Positions 8,368 to 16,829 of a stretch of DNA of 64,000 nt are shown here, one piece after another; position 1 is the first letter of the stretch; every line of letters begins with the position of its first letter. The stretch is from Alkalicoccus halolimnae (lineage in GTDB: Bacteria > Bacillota > Bacilli > Bacillales > Salisediminibacteriaceae): assembly GCF_008014775.2 (NCBI RefSeq), contig NZ_CP144914.1, forward strand, positions 620,001 to 684,000, read 5' to 3'. The translations under genes were made by a program, and so were the position numbers. The notes beneath the pieces are model-generated. The model worked only from the letters and a program-made list of their open reading frames with translations. It was not told the origin of the DNA and ran no database searches.

Positions 8368-9777
8368 TTATTTTTTTCCGAAGTATAAAAGGCCAAAGAT
8401 CATCCAGGCAATCGTAACAGCCGAACAGCCTATAAGAAACGGCACAGCTCCGAACTGGAAAATGAGCGGCATGGCAGCGGCGGTTACAAGTCCCCCGCCG
8501 ACAAACGGTTCAAACAGGACCTGCTTATATCCAAACCCTTCCAGAGCGGGAGTTTCATTGTTAGGGTCGGCCACTTTCATCAGCAGTAAACCGGTAGCGG
8601 CAATCCCGGTAGCCTGACCGAAATCACCTAGTCCGCGCTCAAACCAATAGGAGGGAATCATTTTCGGTGCCAGGTAAAGGAAAGCAAAAACGTTCCAGAC
8701 AATTCCTAAAACGGCAAGTGAAACAAAGGTGACCAGGTTATCGCCAATTACAGAAACGGAGATAGTTGCCAGAGCACTTACGATCAGAATATCAAGTGAA
8801 AGGCCGCTTACGCGGTTGATTGTTTTCCGGTCAATGACCTGGAACCGGTCAAGCTTATCCGACAGAATCTGTACGATAATACCGCCGATCATAGCCAGCG
8901 GAAAAAGGGGTACATATTCGAACAAATAGACGTCGGTAGCAGCACCGTAGGTTACTGCTTCCAGCCATACGAATCCTTCAAGCAGCACCCAGCCGATTCC
9001 GATCGCCAGTCCTACATAAGCAATGTGGATCGACAACGGATCGACTGATTCGGGACGGGTCGTCATATCTCCGCTGGCATCCCGGTTATGTAAATCGACG
9101 ATGCCGTGCTGTCCTTTGCTGGAAAAGGAGGCTTTACCGCCAACATATTTCGCTTTCCCGGTTCTTGCACCAATGTTAATAAGGATAATACCTATAATGA
9201 CCCCGCTTAAAATACCAATGGTGGCAAGACCGACGGAAAGATCGTACCCTTCCGCAAAACCGAGTTCATCGAATGTTTCCCCGAGACCAGCTGCTGTGCC
9301 GTGTCCACCGACAAAACTGATTTCAATTAAAGCTCCTGCCAGTGGATTGGTTCCGAAAAAAGGAGTAAGAATCAGGATTACGAGGAGCATCCCTAATGCG
9401 TACTGCCCCCAGGAAACCATCTGCCCCATGGCTACCTGCGGACCACCGATAATCCATACCTTTTTCAGGCTGGGCAGAGTAGTTCCAATGAAAAGAGAGG
9501 CAAATACAATGTTAATAAACAGGCCGGGAAGAGCAGCCCAGACTTCAAGAATCGTTTCCGTAAGGAGCCCCTGGGCAAGAAAATGGTCTGGTGAAAAAAC
9601 AGCAGCGGCTGCAGCTCCCAGCACTTCCGGTCCGATGAGGAGGGCTATCAGCCCGGCAATGATGGAGGAAGGAAGAAACAGCTGCTGCATAAGGCTGGAA
9701 TAAACACGTATCCACTTTCCGAGGACGAGGAAAATACCGAGGATAAGAAAAGCAAAACCGACTTCATTTGCTGTCAT
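8368..9777 (-). CDS. GltS-family sodium:carboxylate symporter (paralogue)
   Basis: 469-aa transporter related to the symporter at 4428-5774. It carries both family loops: SFVGGHGTAAGLGETF near residue 155 and LGDFGQATGIAATGLLLMKV near residue 390. It has about ten to twelve membrane segments and a hydrophilic central linker with HNRDASGDMTTRPESVDP. The substrate may be glutamate or another dicarboxylate; the sequence does not decide. On the minus strand GAGAGGAG precedes the ATG by 9 nt. It is a single-gene unit with its own terminator (8307-8343), divergent from the CPBP protease gene. Two family members within 5 kb suggest different affinity or regulation rather than a recent duplication, since the proteins differ over most of their length. 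Confidence 0.82.
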   Translation of the reverse strand: MTANEVGFAFLILGIFLVLGKWIRVYSSLMQQLFLPSSIIAGLIALLIGPEVLGAAAAAVFSPDHFLAQGLLTETILEVWAALPGLFINIVFASLFIGTTLPSLKKVWIIGGPQVAMGQMVSWGQYALGMLLVILILTPFFGTNPLAGALIEISFVGGHGTAAGLGETFDELGFAEGYDLSVGLATIGILSGVIIGIILINIGARTGKAKYVGGKASFSSKGQHGIVDLHNRDASGDMTTRPESVDPLSIHIAYVGLAIGIGWVLLEGFVWLEAVTYGAATDVYLFEYVPLFPLAMIGGIIVQILSDKLDRFQVIDRKTINRVSGLSLDILIVSALATISVSVIGDNLVTFVSLAVLGIVWNVFAFLYLAPKMIPSYWFERGLGDFGQATGIAATGLLLMKVADPNNETPALEGFGYKQVLFEPFVGGGLVTAAAMPLIFQFGAVPFLIGCSAVTIAWMIFGLLYFGKK

Positions 9778-9912
9778 GAGTGAGAACTCCTCTCATAATT
9801 GAGTTTATGTATAAAACACTGCCTTCAATATACATACCCTGAAAAAGAATAATATCCACCAGAAAATTCTATAAATGTATGTTAAATCAAAAATAGAAGC
9901 CGGGGTGATGAT

Positions 9913-10641
9913 ATGGAAGAAAAAGTGATTGAACAGCATTCATTAGGCAAGTCGGTTTTTCTGCATTTGTTCCCTGGTCTTTTGATACTGCTCGTATTTA
10001 TCGCCTCTGCACCAATTTTGTATCAAAATAATATACCTGTCCTGTTCGGTATTTTATTTGCCATCATAACTGCACTGGTCCCTTTTCAGCTGGGTGTGAT
10101 TTTATGGGCAAGTAAAAAACAGTACGGGAACTATTCTCTTAAAGCGGCGCTCGTTTATACCAGGCCGATGTCAAAATGGTTATTTGTACTGCTGATCCTG
10201 GTCCTGTTTCTCTGGTCAGGCATAACGCTGCTGATTGCGGGATGGCTTGATCAGCCGATTATGGATAGTTTGTTTAACTGGCTTCCGGCCTGGTTTTTCG
10301 TTATCGAAGACTTCTCTGTCTACTCGAATGCGATGCTTGTTACTCTTATTATCTTCATGCTTCTGTTGAATGGACTGCTCGGGCCGGTCGTTGAAGAATT
10401 GTATTTCCGCGGCTATTTACTGCCGCGAATCGAACACTTCAAAGCTGCTGCCCCGGTGCTGAACGCTGTGTTGTTTTCCGTTTATCATTTCTTTTCCCCC
10501 TGGCAGAATATCGGTCGAATGATTGGGCTTATTCCAATGTGCTATGTCGTGTACCGGATGAGAAATATATATGTCGGCATCTTTGTTCATTGTATGGGCA
10601 ATATTTTTGCCTCACTGAGCCTGCTGGTCTTCTTGTCTTAA
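9913..10641 (+). CDS. CPBP family intramembrane metalloprotease
   Basis: 242-aa polytopic protein of the CAAX protease / bacteriocin-processing (Abi) family. The catalytic motif EELYFRGYLLPRI near residue 160 supplies the EExxxR glutamates and arginine, and VLFSVYHFF near residue 182 supplies the second-motif histidine. Six to seven hydrophobic segments surround it. Relatives cleave prenylated or membrane proteins or serve in peptide immunity; no partner peptide gene was found nearby. The ribosome binding site is weak (GGGGTGAT, 9901-9908). Divergent from the symporter gene, with a 135-nt shared upstream region. Confidence 0.85.
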   Translation: MEEKVIEQHSLGKSVFLHLFPGLLILLVFIASAPILYQNNIPVLFGILFAIITALVPFQLGVILWASKKQYGNYSLKAALVYTRPMSKWLFVLLILVLFLWSGITLLIAGWLDQPIMDSLFNWLPAWFFVIEDFSVYSNAMLVTLIIFMLLLNGLLGPVVEELYFRGYLLPRIEHFKAAAPVLNAVLFSVYHFFSPWQNIGRMIGLIPMCYVVYRMRNIYVGIFVHCMGNIFASLSLLVFLS

Positions 10642-10679
10642 TCACGTGTAAGAGACTGCTGCCCAACTGTAAAAGTAAC

Positions 10680-10712
10680 GGTTTTCTTCATTCCTGACAG
10701 AAAACCTTTTTT
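10680..10712 (+). terminator. Terminator after the CPBP protease gene
   Basis: GGTTTTC/GAAAACC stem followed by TTTTTT. The repeat element at 10719 begins immediately behind it. Confidence 0.65.
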
Positions 10713-10718
10713 AAGCAG

Positions 10719-11014
10719 CTATATATGTTGAACTTAATAATTAGTCTCCGCTTCTGTAACCGGACGTTTTCGTTTTCATGGGGATGCTCCAGGCCGGTCT
10801 CAGCTAATCCCTTCCTCCCTGCGGTCGGGCGGGATGGATTTTCGGCTCGTCCTGATCCGCCCGATGTGCCCTTCAGCAGCCTGTTCTCCATTTCTGTTCT
10901 TTCTGCTGGTATGGTCTGCCGATAAAAATGATAACATCCTTTTTCTTTCGACAGGAAAGACCGCTTTCGAGGTGATACATTCTATATTTATAAATATTTA
11001 GTTCAATTAATATG
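10719..11014 (+). repeat. Non-coding MITE-like repeat, copy 1
   Basis: About 296 bp. Left end CTATATATGTTGAACTTAAT and right end (reverse complement) CATATTAATTGAACTAAAT are imperfect inverted repeats. The interior carries the shared stem-loop core of the window: CATGGGGATGCTCC, then CTCAGCTAATCCC, then GATGGATTTTCGGCTCGTCC. It aligns over its whole length with the element at 47177-47492. No ORF is supported inside. Confidence 0.75.
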
Positions 11015-11144
11015 TTTTACTGGAAGAACAGAATTAAAGATTTCATATTTTCACATAGAAAATTAGATTTTCGAGAGATTATTTGTATGCCTGTTGCTTT
11101 AAAATGAATAGAGAATACAATAATTGACAAAGGGTGTTTCGTTT

Positions 11145-11876
11145 ATGAAAGCAAATTTCAAACTGATGTCTCTCGCGGCAGTTCCATTTGTTTTAGCTGC
11201 ATGCGGAGGAAATGATGCAGAAACAGAAGAAAATACAAACGGAAATAATGCTGCTGAAACAAATAATAATGCAGCAGAAGAACCGGAAGAAAACGAAGCA
11301 GAGGAAAACGAAACTGGAAACGAAGAAGCCGGGGGCGGCGAAGTAGAAGACCTGGCCGGTGAATACGGGCTGGAAATCACCACAGCGGAAGGGAGCGGGG
11401 ATGCCCCGGAAGCTTCTCTTGATGAACTGGAAGAAGCGTTTGAGCTTATTTCCACAGCGAAAGAAGCCGAAATGCTGGAATTTTCAGCTTCTCCTGAAGC
11501 GGGAGAAGCTGAAGAATCCGGTGAGGCGTCAGGAGAGTATGCTGTACCTGGTGTAGAGATGGAGAATATTGAATCTTCCATCATGATTCAGTTCTCTTAT
11601 GAGCTTAGTGGAGATCTTGAAGATGACTCTGTTTTCCCTTCTTTTGATGAAGTTTCTGAGGCGGAAGCTTCCCATGAAGGAGCCGAATTCCTTTCCTGGA
11701 GCGAGTCTCAGACAGAAGCGGAAATTACTGGAGCAGGTACAATTGCTGAATTCACTTCTGAAGGATCATGGGACCTTATTGCTGAATACGAAGGCACAGA
11801 AATTTCTGTAGCAGAAGAAGACAGCTGGACTGCAGAATTTTCAACTAACACCCTGGCTGGTGTGGAAGAAGAATAA
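11145..11876 (+). CDS. Acidic secreted lipoprotein of unknown function
   Basis: 243-aa protein with a lipoprotein signal peptide (MKANFKLMSLAAVPFVLAAC); the lipobox Cys is residue 20. A linker very rich in Glu, Asn and Ala follows (residues 25-75), and the rest is also strongly acidic, with short repeated themes of the form SGEASGEY and EAEITGAGTIAE. No known domain was recognised. The lipidated protein would sit on the outer face of the membrane; its acidity suits high salt. The ATG at 11145 follows AAAGGGTG by 8 nt and begins a canonical signal peptide, so the upstream in-frame codon at 11124 is rejected. A strong terminator follows, so it is a single-gene unit. Confidence 0.75.
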   Translation: MKANFKLMSLAAVPFVLAACGGNDAETEENTNGNNAAETNNNAAEEPEENEAEENETGNEEAGGGEVEDLAGEYGLEITTAEGSGDAPEASLDELEEAFELISTAKEAEMLEFSASPEAGEAEESGEASGEYAVPGVEMENIESSIMIQFSYELSGDLEDDSVFPSFDEVSEAEASHEGAEFLSWSESQTEAEITGAGTIAEFTSEGSWDLIAEYEGTEISVAEEDSWTAEFSTNTLAGVEEE

Positions 11877-11892
11877 GTAAAGAAACAACCAG

Positions 11893-11926
11893 GCCTTCCG
11901 GAGCAAATGTTCCGGAAGGCTTTTTT
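11893..11926 (+). terminator. Rho-independent terminator
   Basis: Perfect 10-bp stem GCCTTCCGGA/TCCGGAAGGC with an 8-nt loop and TTTTTTC tail, 17 nt after the lipoprotein stop. Confidence 0.9.
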
Positions 11927-12143
11927 CTTCGGGAAAAGGGGGGAGGATATTTTTATCAGGAAATAGAATGAAGAAAATATACAGTTCCCACTTATCGTTG
12001 TTTAGAACAAATAACTTTATCAGCAGAGTTTCCCGAAACTAACACCGGCGAACATTATCAGGGCAGATAGAAAAACCATGATTGAACACGACCTGTGAAA
12101 TATCTAATACAGAAAAAAGAGAGAAGTTAAGGGAGGAGAAGGG

Positions 12144-13094
12144 ATGAATACTCATAAAACAGTACTGATTACAGGAGCAAACTCAGGAATAGGACTGGCT
12201 GCTTCTGTTCTTTTTGCACATGAGGGATGGAACGTTATAATGGCCTGCCGCAATGAACTGAAAGGCATGGAAGCGAGACGGGCCGTTGTGCGGGCTGCGA
12301 AAAATGAACGAATCACTATGCTGCAGGTGGACCTCTCCTCTTTTCAGTCTGTTCGTCATTTTTCCCGCCAGGTGAAAGGCCGTTTCATGAAACTGGACGC
12401 TTTAATTAATAATGCGGCCTATTTTGCGCACGGCTCGCCCCACCGGCTGAGCGAAGACGGAATAGAACTTACTTTTGCTGTCAATACAGTGGGGCCGTAC
12501 CTTCTAACGGAAGAATTAAAAGAGCTGCTTTTAAAGGCTGAAGATCCCCGGGTGCTTCATGCGTCAAGTAACATTATCAAACATTTTTTCGATCCGAAAA
12601 AAGAACTTCGTTTAAACAGGGTTACCGGTCCCTGGCCGGTACAAGATACATTCACGGTCTATGATCAGTACCGCGATTCGAAAATGGCTTTAGTGATGCT
12701 GATGTTTAAACAGGCATCTGTATACAGGGGAACTCCTATCAGCTTTCACGCCCTGCAGATAAACGGAGCCAAAATGTCAAAGTCCACCCTTGAAGGGATA
12801 GCTTATCCATGGAAAGCAGCAGCCCGCATTCAAAATCTGTTCTTTCCGCCTCCGGATAAAATGGCGGAAAAATATTTGCAGGTCTGTTCTTACAGCCAGT
12901 TTGGTGAAATCTCCGGAAAGCTGATTAATCATCGACTGCAGGTGATGGAGCCGGCATCCAAAAATCCATCGTTTTCCATGCAGACAAAACAGGTTCTGCA
13001 TGCCGATTATTATCCCTTTTATGCAGATAATGAAAAAGTTCAAAATGAGCTGTGGGAATTATGCGGTGAGCTTACGAACAAGCAGCCGTTGTAA
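12144..13094 (+). CDS. Short-chain dehydrogenase/reductase (retinol-dehydrogenase-like)
   Basis: 316-aa NAD(P)-dependent oxidoreductase with a Rossmann fold. Visible motifs are the cofactor loop TGANSGIG (residues 9-16), NNAAYF in the NNAG position, and the catalytic YxxxK as YRDSK near residue 176. Length and the long C-terminal extension fit the retinol dehydrogenase-like SDRs rather than FabG. Substrate unknown. A strong AGGGAGGAGAAGGG precedes the ATG. Single gene between the lipoprotein terminator and csbD. Confidence 0.85.
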   Translation: MNTHKTVLITGANSGIGLAASVLFAHEGWNVIMACRNELKGMEARRAVVRAAKNERITMLQVDLSSFQSVRHFSRQVKGRFMKLDALINNAAYFAHGSPHRLSEDGIELTFAVNTVGPYLLTEELKELLLKAEDPRVLHASSNIIKHFFDPKKELRLNRVTGPWPVQDTFTVYDQYRDSKMALVMLMFKQASVYRGTPISFHALQINGAKMSKSTLEGIAYPWKAAARIQNLFFPPPDKMAEKYLQVCSYSQFGEISGKLINHRLQVMEPASKNPSFSMQTKQVLHADYYPFYADNEKVQNELWELCGELTNKQPL

Positions 13095-13135
13095 ATTGGG
13101 ATTATTGAGAAAAATCTATAAAAAAACAGCAGGTA

Positions 13136-13161
13136 GTTTTTTTATAGAAGGAAGAGGGAAC
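13136..13161 (+). promoter_or_regulatory. Candidate SigB (general stress) promoter for csbD
   Basis: GTTTTT (13136-13141), 14-nt spacer, GGGAAC (13156-13161). This is close to the Bacillus SigB consensus GTTTAA-N12-14-GGGTAT and lies about 40 nt before a csbD gene, a classic SigB target. Confidence 0.45.
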
Positions 13162-13199
13162 AGATATGTATAAATAATTTAACCAGGGGTGAATTTTAA

Positions 13200-13379
13200 A
13201 TGGCTAAAAATGACGGAATGAGCGATAAAGTGAAAAGTAAAGTAAACAAAGTAAAGGGAGAAGTAAAGGAACAGTACGGAAACGCTGCTGACAATAAACA
13301 AAAAGAGTCAGAAGGAAAAAAGGACAAAATGAAAAGTGATTACCAGAAGACAAAAGGAGATTTCAAAGAGAAATTGTAA
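13200..13379 (+). CDS. csbD: CsbD family stress protein (59 aa)
   Basis: Small, highly charged, Cys-free protein beginning MAKNDGMSDKVKSKVNKVKG and containing the KxKGEVKEQYGNA block typical of CsbD-like general stress proteins. Molecular function in the family is unknown; in Bacillus it is induced through SigB. AGGGGTG (13185-13191) lies 8 nt before the ATG. A SigB-like promoter is seen upstream, and a terminator follows 22 nt after the stop, making a self-contained unit. Confidence 0.85.
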   Translation: MAKNDGMSDKVKSKVNKVKGEVKEQYGNAADNKQKESEGKKDKMKSDYQKTKGDFKEKL

Positions 13380-13401
13380 GCTGGTTTCATCAGGTTTGGA
13401 A

Positions 13402-13437
13402 AAATCAACCCGTCGTCACCGGCGGGTTGATTTCTTT
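13402..13437 (+). terminator. Terminator after csbD
   Basis: 11-bp perfect stem AAATCAACCCG/CGGGTTGATTT around a 10-nt loop, then CTTTG. Confidence 0.8.
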
Positions 13438-13479
13438 GATATAGTGAAGCAACAGAATCATCACAAAGGAGATGAGCAC

Positions 13480-14508
13480 ATGGCAGATAAAATGAAAGCC
13501 GTCGGTCTTTACGAATATTTACCTATAGATGATCCGAAAAGTCTGCAGGATGTAAAAGTGAAAAAACCGAAAGCAAAAGGGAAAGATATTCTCGTGGAAG
13601 TAAAAGCGGTATCCGTTAATCCGGTGGATACGAAAATCCGCGCTCCAAAAGAAGGAAAAGAAGAAGAGCCGAAAATCCTCGGCTGGGATGCCGCGGGAGT
13701 TGTAAAGGATACAGGAGACGAAGTAGAACTGTTCCAGCCCGGGGATGAAGTGTATTATGCAGGCGCGGTGAACCGTCAGGGCTCTAACAGCGAATTCCAT
13801 CTGGTAGATGAGCGGATAGCAGCAAAAAAACCTGAAAATCTTGATTTTTCCGATGCTGCAGCGATGCCGCTTACGACCATTACGGCCTGGGAAGCGTTGT
13901 TTCACCGCATGGGTATTTCCATAAACCCGGAAGACAATGAAGGGAAAAAGATATTGATGGTAGGCGCTGCCGGCGGTGTCGGATCTATTGCCGTGCAGCT
14001 CGCTAAATACGCCGGCCTTACGGTCATTGGAACGGTCTCACGCGAAGAAACGGCAGAGTGGGCAAAGAAAAACGGGGCAGATTACTTCATCAATCACTAT
14101 AAGGATTTTCCTGAACAGCTGCAGGAGCATGGAATTCAGGAAGTGGACTTTATCTTCTGCATGAATTCGACGGAAACGCACTGGGAAAACATGAGTGAAG
14201 TGATCGCTCCCCAGGGGAAAATCTGCTCGATTGTAGAATCAAAGGAAGAACTGGATATGAACTTGATTAAAAATAAGAGTGCTGCTTTTCTCTGGGAATT
14301 TATGTTTACCCGGCCGATTTATCAGACGGAAGATATGATAGAGCAGCACCGTCTATTAAAGGAAACGGCCCGCTTAATCGAGAACGGTGACATTCAGACA
14401 ACAGCTACAAAGAAAATGCAGGGTCTGAGAGCCGAAACATTCCGGGAAGCGCATCAGATTGTAGAGGAAGGAAAAATGATCGGGAAGCTGGTCATAAAAA
14501 TAGACTAG
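13480..14508 (+). CDS. Zinc-type alcohol dehydrogenase / quinone oxidoreductase family protein
   Basis: 342-aa medium-chain dehydrogenase/reductase. The N-terminal GroES-like domain has LGWDAAGVV near residue 67. The NAD(P)-binding domain has MVGAAGGVGSIAVQLAKY near residue 160. The cysteine ligands of structural and catalytic zinc are not evident, which fits the NADPH:quinone reductase-like branch that reduces quinones or enals. ATG at 13480 follows AAAGGAG by about 9 nt. The much longer in-frame ORF upstream runs through csbD in another frame and is not used. Substrate not determined. Confidence 0.85.
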   Translation: MADKMKAVGLYEYLPIDDPKSLQDVKVKKPKAKGKDILVEVKAVSVNPVDTKIRAPKEGKEEEPKILGWDAAGVVKDTGDEVELFQPGDEVYYAGAVNRQGSNSEFHLVDERIAAKKPENLDFSDAAAMPLTTITAWEALFHRMGISINPEDNEGKKILMVGAAGGVGSIAVQLAKYAGLTVIGTVSREETAEWAKKNGADYFINHYKDFPEQLQEHGIQEVDFIFCMNSTETHWENMSEVIAPQGKICSIVESKEELDMNLIKNKSAAFLWEFMFTRPIYQTEDMIEQHRLLKETARLIENGDIQTTATKKMQGLRAETFREAHQIVEEGKMIGKLVIKID

Positions 14509-14653
14509 ACACCTGCAGAATATTTGGATTCTGACTTCATTTCCGGAGAGCGAAGAAAACAGAAAAAGGGCCTTTCTCCGGAGAAAAGATGCTATTTTCT
14601 TCACGATGTTCTATAATAAAGAACAGTGATTAAGAGATGAAAGAGGTTCTGTG

Positions 14654-15319
14654 ATGAAAAAAACGTTGAACACAAGTATGCGGCTTACAGTGGCTGTAGC
14701 AGCAATTATTCTTTTCGTAGGGGTTCTGTATGCCTTTATTTCCTATCAGCATTCCAGTTCGCCGGAGAGTAACAGTTCTTCAACAACATCATCACAGGAA
14801 ATTGCAGCTAATGAAATTCCGGCCGATTTTATTCCAATTTATCAGGAAGCGGCGGAAGAATATGAGATTCCATGGAAACTGCTTGCAGCGGTTCATCGTA
14901 TAGAGACCGTTTTTTCCACGATGGATCCCCTGCTAAGCCCGGTTGGAGCGGAAGGCCATCTTCAATTTATGCCCTGTACGTGGACGGGATGGAGCCACCC
15001 AACCTGCGGAGAAGCGGGGAAGGGAGATATTTCAGAGGAAACAAAAACTGATCCTGAAGCGATTGCGGAATACGGCGGCTACGGAGTAGACGGAAGCGGC
15101 AGCGGCACGGCAGATCCTTATGATATAGAAGATGCCGTATTCAGTGCAGCGAATTACCTTGCGCAGTCAGGAGCGGATGAAGGCAGACTTTACGATGCCG
15201 TCTACGCTTACAACCGTGCTGACTGGTACGTACTGGACGTTCTTGATTATATGGAAAATTACGAAGAAGGATATGAAGAAGTGCATTATGAATATGCACT
15301 CGATTATACTAATAATTAG
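14654..15319 (+). CDS. Membrane-anchored lytic transglycosylase
   Basis: 221-aa protein with one N-terminal membrane segment (about residues 10-28), a Ser-rich linker, and an SLT-type domain from about residue 55. The domain has LLAAVHRIETVFS, with the likely catalytic Glu, then SPVGAEGHLQFMPCTW and a later AVYAYNRADWYV. It would cut the glycan strands of peptidoglycan outside the membrane, for wall remodelling. GTG at 14651 is in frame but directly abuts the ATG used. AAGAGGT at about 14641-14647 lies 7 nt before it. Relatives occur in phage and conjugative elements too, but nothing else here suggests either. Confidence 0.82.
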   Translation: MKKTLNTSMRLTVAVAAIILFVGVLYAFISYQHSSSPESNSSSTTSSQEIAANEIPADFIPIYQEAAEEYEIPWKLLAAVHRIETVFSTMDPLLSPVGAEGHLQFMPCTWTGWSHPTCGEAGKGDISEETKTDPEAIAEYGGYGVDGSGSGTADPYDIEDAVFSAANYLAQSGADEGRLYDAVYAYNRADWYVLDVLDYMENYEEGYEEVHYEYALDYTNN

Positions 15320-15387
15320 AAATATGGATACGCTGGGAAAAGTACAGGAAGAACAGCTGATTTCAACAGAATTAATGAAATAGAGGG

Positions 15388-15424
15388 AAGAAGCCGGTCT
15401 AAGCTCTATAGACCGGCTTCTTTT
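15388..15424 (+). terminator. Terminator after the transglycosylase
   Basis: Perfect 14-bp stem AAGAAGCCGGTCTA/TAGACCGGCTTCTT with a 7-nt loop and TTC tail. A repeat element starts 1-2 nt behind it. Confidence 0.88.
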
Positions 15425-15425
15425 C

Positions 15426-15589
15426 AGGCTGTTTATAAAGTGTTTTTAATGTACAATATACGGTTCGCTGCTTCCACCTGCACGTTGGAAGAAATGGATG
15501 TTCGGCTCGTCCATGATCGCCTCGGAGCCGCCCTATGCGCCTGCAGCAGGGAGATAAGAAGAAGTTTCTTCTTTTTGAAAGGATGCCTT
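15426..15589 (+). repeat. Repeat fragment starting AGGCTGTTTATAAAGTG
   Basis: Starts like the short element at 30278 (AGGCTGTTTATAAAGTGTTT, CGGTTCGCTGCTTCC). It contains only the right half of the stem-loop core (GAAATGGATGTTCGGCTCG, then GGAGCCGCCC). It is abutted by the next element and no gene is supported. Confidence 0.6.
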
Positions 15590-15906
15590 GAAAATAAAGT
15601 ATTGAAGCGGTGAACGGGCGCTTTCGTTTCCATGGGGACGCTTTCCGGGCGGGCCGGCTTCAGCTAATCCCGTCCTCCCGGAGGTCGTGCGGGATGGATC
15701 TTCAGCTCGTCCTCATTCGCATCGGAGTCGCCCCATGGCCACTCCAGCTCACGGTAAAAGACAGGACAGCATCTGCCTTCTAAAAAGAAACCTCTTCTTG
15801 AACACCAATGATTCCACCTGCATAAAGGGAAAGCTTCATTTTTATAAAAGAAGCCTGTTTACATCCATCATGGTGCAGCGATCCTGCATGCGTGTCTCTT
15901 TTAAAG
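15590..15906 (+). repeat. Non-coding repeat with full stem-loop core
   Basis: Left end GGATGCCTTGAAAATAAAGT, right end CTCTTTTAAAG. The core reads TTTCCATGGGGACGCTTTCC, CGGGCGGGCCGGCTTCAGC, then GATGGATCTTCAGCTCGTCC and GGAGTCGCCCCATGG. It is the same layout as 35795-36122 and, in reverse, 23616-23860 and 24124-24437. ORFs crossing it are by-products of the repeat. Confidence 0.7.
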
Positions 15907-16256
15907 CTCTGGGTTCTTACGTACGTTTGAAGAAAACAAACTATATCTTACAAAAAAGTTAATTTCCTCCTTGAAAGTTCTGCCGTTTAAGCCTGGCTCA
16001 GCAACTTTTTCAGTAAAGTTAGGTGCTGTATTCCTAAGCCGAAAAGCCAAGTCCCTTTTTCGCGTAAGAACCAAGCTCTGTGTTGTTTTTAAAGTGCATG
16101 CGGCTCCCCTGACCTCCGGGAGGATCTTCCCGCTTTCTTTTACTGCAGGCGTCTCTGCCCTGGCACTGGTATCCACTTTAGTACATTCTTGATTCAACCA
16201 GCAGGCTTTCTGTATTGAAAAATTAAAACGAAGTGGAAACGTGCCCGTGGAAGATA
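15896..16256 (+). repeat. Composite repeat fragments
   Basis: Two stretches recur elsewhere. CCGAAAAGCCAAG...CTTTTTCGC (about 16039-16066) is found inverted at 36139-36164. AGCAGGCTTTCTGTATTG through CGTGCCCGTGGAAGA (about 16200-16255) is found inverted at 37140-37200. The ends GGGTTCTTACGTACG match the terminus of 36112-36304. It looks like nested or recombined copies; no coding sequence supported. Confidence 0.5.
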
Positions 16257-16315
16257 GATAGGACTACAAAGGAACGAGAGGAACTGATAAAATACGGTCA
16301 GGAGAGTGATCGGAC

Positions 16316-16782
16316 GTGGATGCACGGGAACACGAAGATTATCAGCAGGAAGAAGAACGACTTCAGTTTACAGTCGATTATATGAAACAGGTGATCCAGG
16401 CTGCGGAAGCGAAAAGGCTGGATTTTAAAGGTAACATGAAACAGGCGATGGTAGATCTGGACCACCTGGACAGTTCCTTACTACGGAAAGGGATCTGCGT
16501 AATTTAAAAGCGGTCGAAAACAAACCGTATTTTTCGAGACTTGATTTTACTCCTCAGGGGAACGAGGAACCGGAAAGACTTTATATCGGAAAAACTTCCC
16601 TGTTTAAAAAAGATACGAATGAGCCGGTAATTGATGAGAGCCATCCCGGACTTTTTGCTTCTACAAGGCTCATGCTTCCGGAAACGAGCAGCCAACAAGC
16701 AAGAAGAAAGAATCCTTCTCCAGTAAAATTAGAGGGAGAAGATCCAGAAAATCAGCAGGAAAATAAAAAGAGCTCTTCTTGA
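16316..16782 (+). pseudogene. helD: helD (RNA polymerase-recycling helicase) remnant, frameshifted and truncated
   Basis: A GTG-started ORF gives about 55 residues of HelD-like N-terminal coiled coil (HEDYQQEEERLQFTVDYMK, then MKQAMVDLDHLDSSL). It then leaves frame. In another frame from 16486 the continuation reads ERDLRNLKAVENKPYFSRLD and later LYIGKTSLF and NEPVID, which is the HelD segment leading into the first helicase domain. About 25-30 residues between the two pieces are missing. After NEPVID, where intact proteins continue into WRAP-type sequence, the reading is unrelated and ends at 16782. All ATPase motifs are lost. HelD removes stalled RNA polymerase from DNA; a working copy may exist elsewhere. 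The composite repeat lies 60 nt upstream. Confidence 0.7.
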
Positions 16783-16810
16783 CGATACGTCGTCACGAAG
16801 AGCTCTTTTA
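16766..16810 (+). terminator. Long terminator hairpin
   Basis: AAAAGAGCTCTTC plus TGACGA pairs with TCGTCA plus GAAGAGCTCTTTT around a TACG loop. It overlaps the end of the helD remnant and ends 20 nt from the stop of the minus-strand lipoprotein gene, so it can act in both directions. Confidence 0.8.
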
Positions 16811-16829
16811 TGCGAAGGGGCTCGTCAGC

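Noticed and set aside
14654..15319. Prophage or conjugative element suggested by the transglycosylase
   Set aside because: No other phage, conjugation or integrase genes are nearby; the domain is also common in chromosomal wall enzymes.
15687..16197. ORFs of 66-98 codons on both strands
   Set aside because: They lie inside the composite repeats, have no ribosome binding site, and their counterparts in other copies are interrupted.
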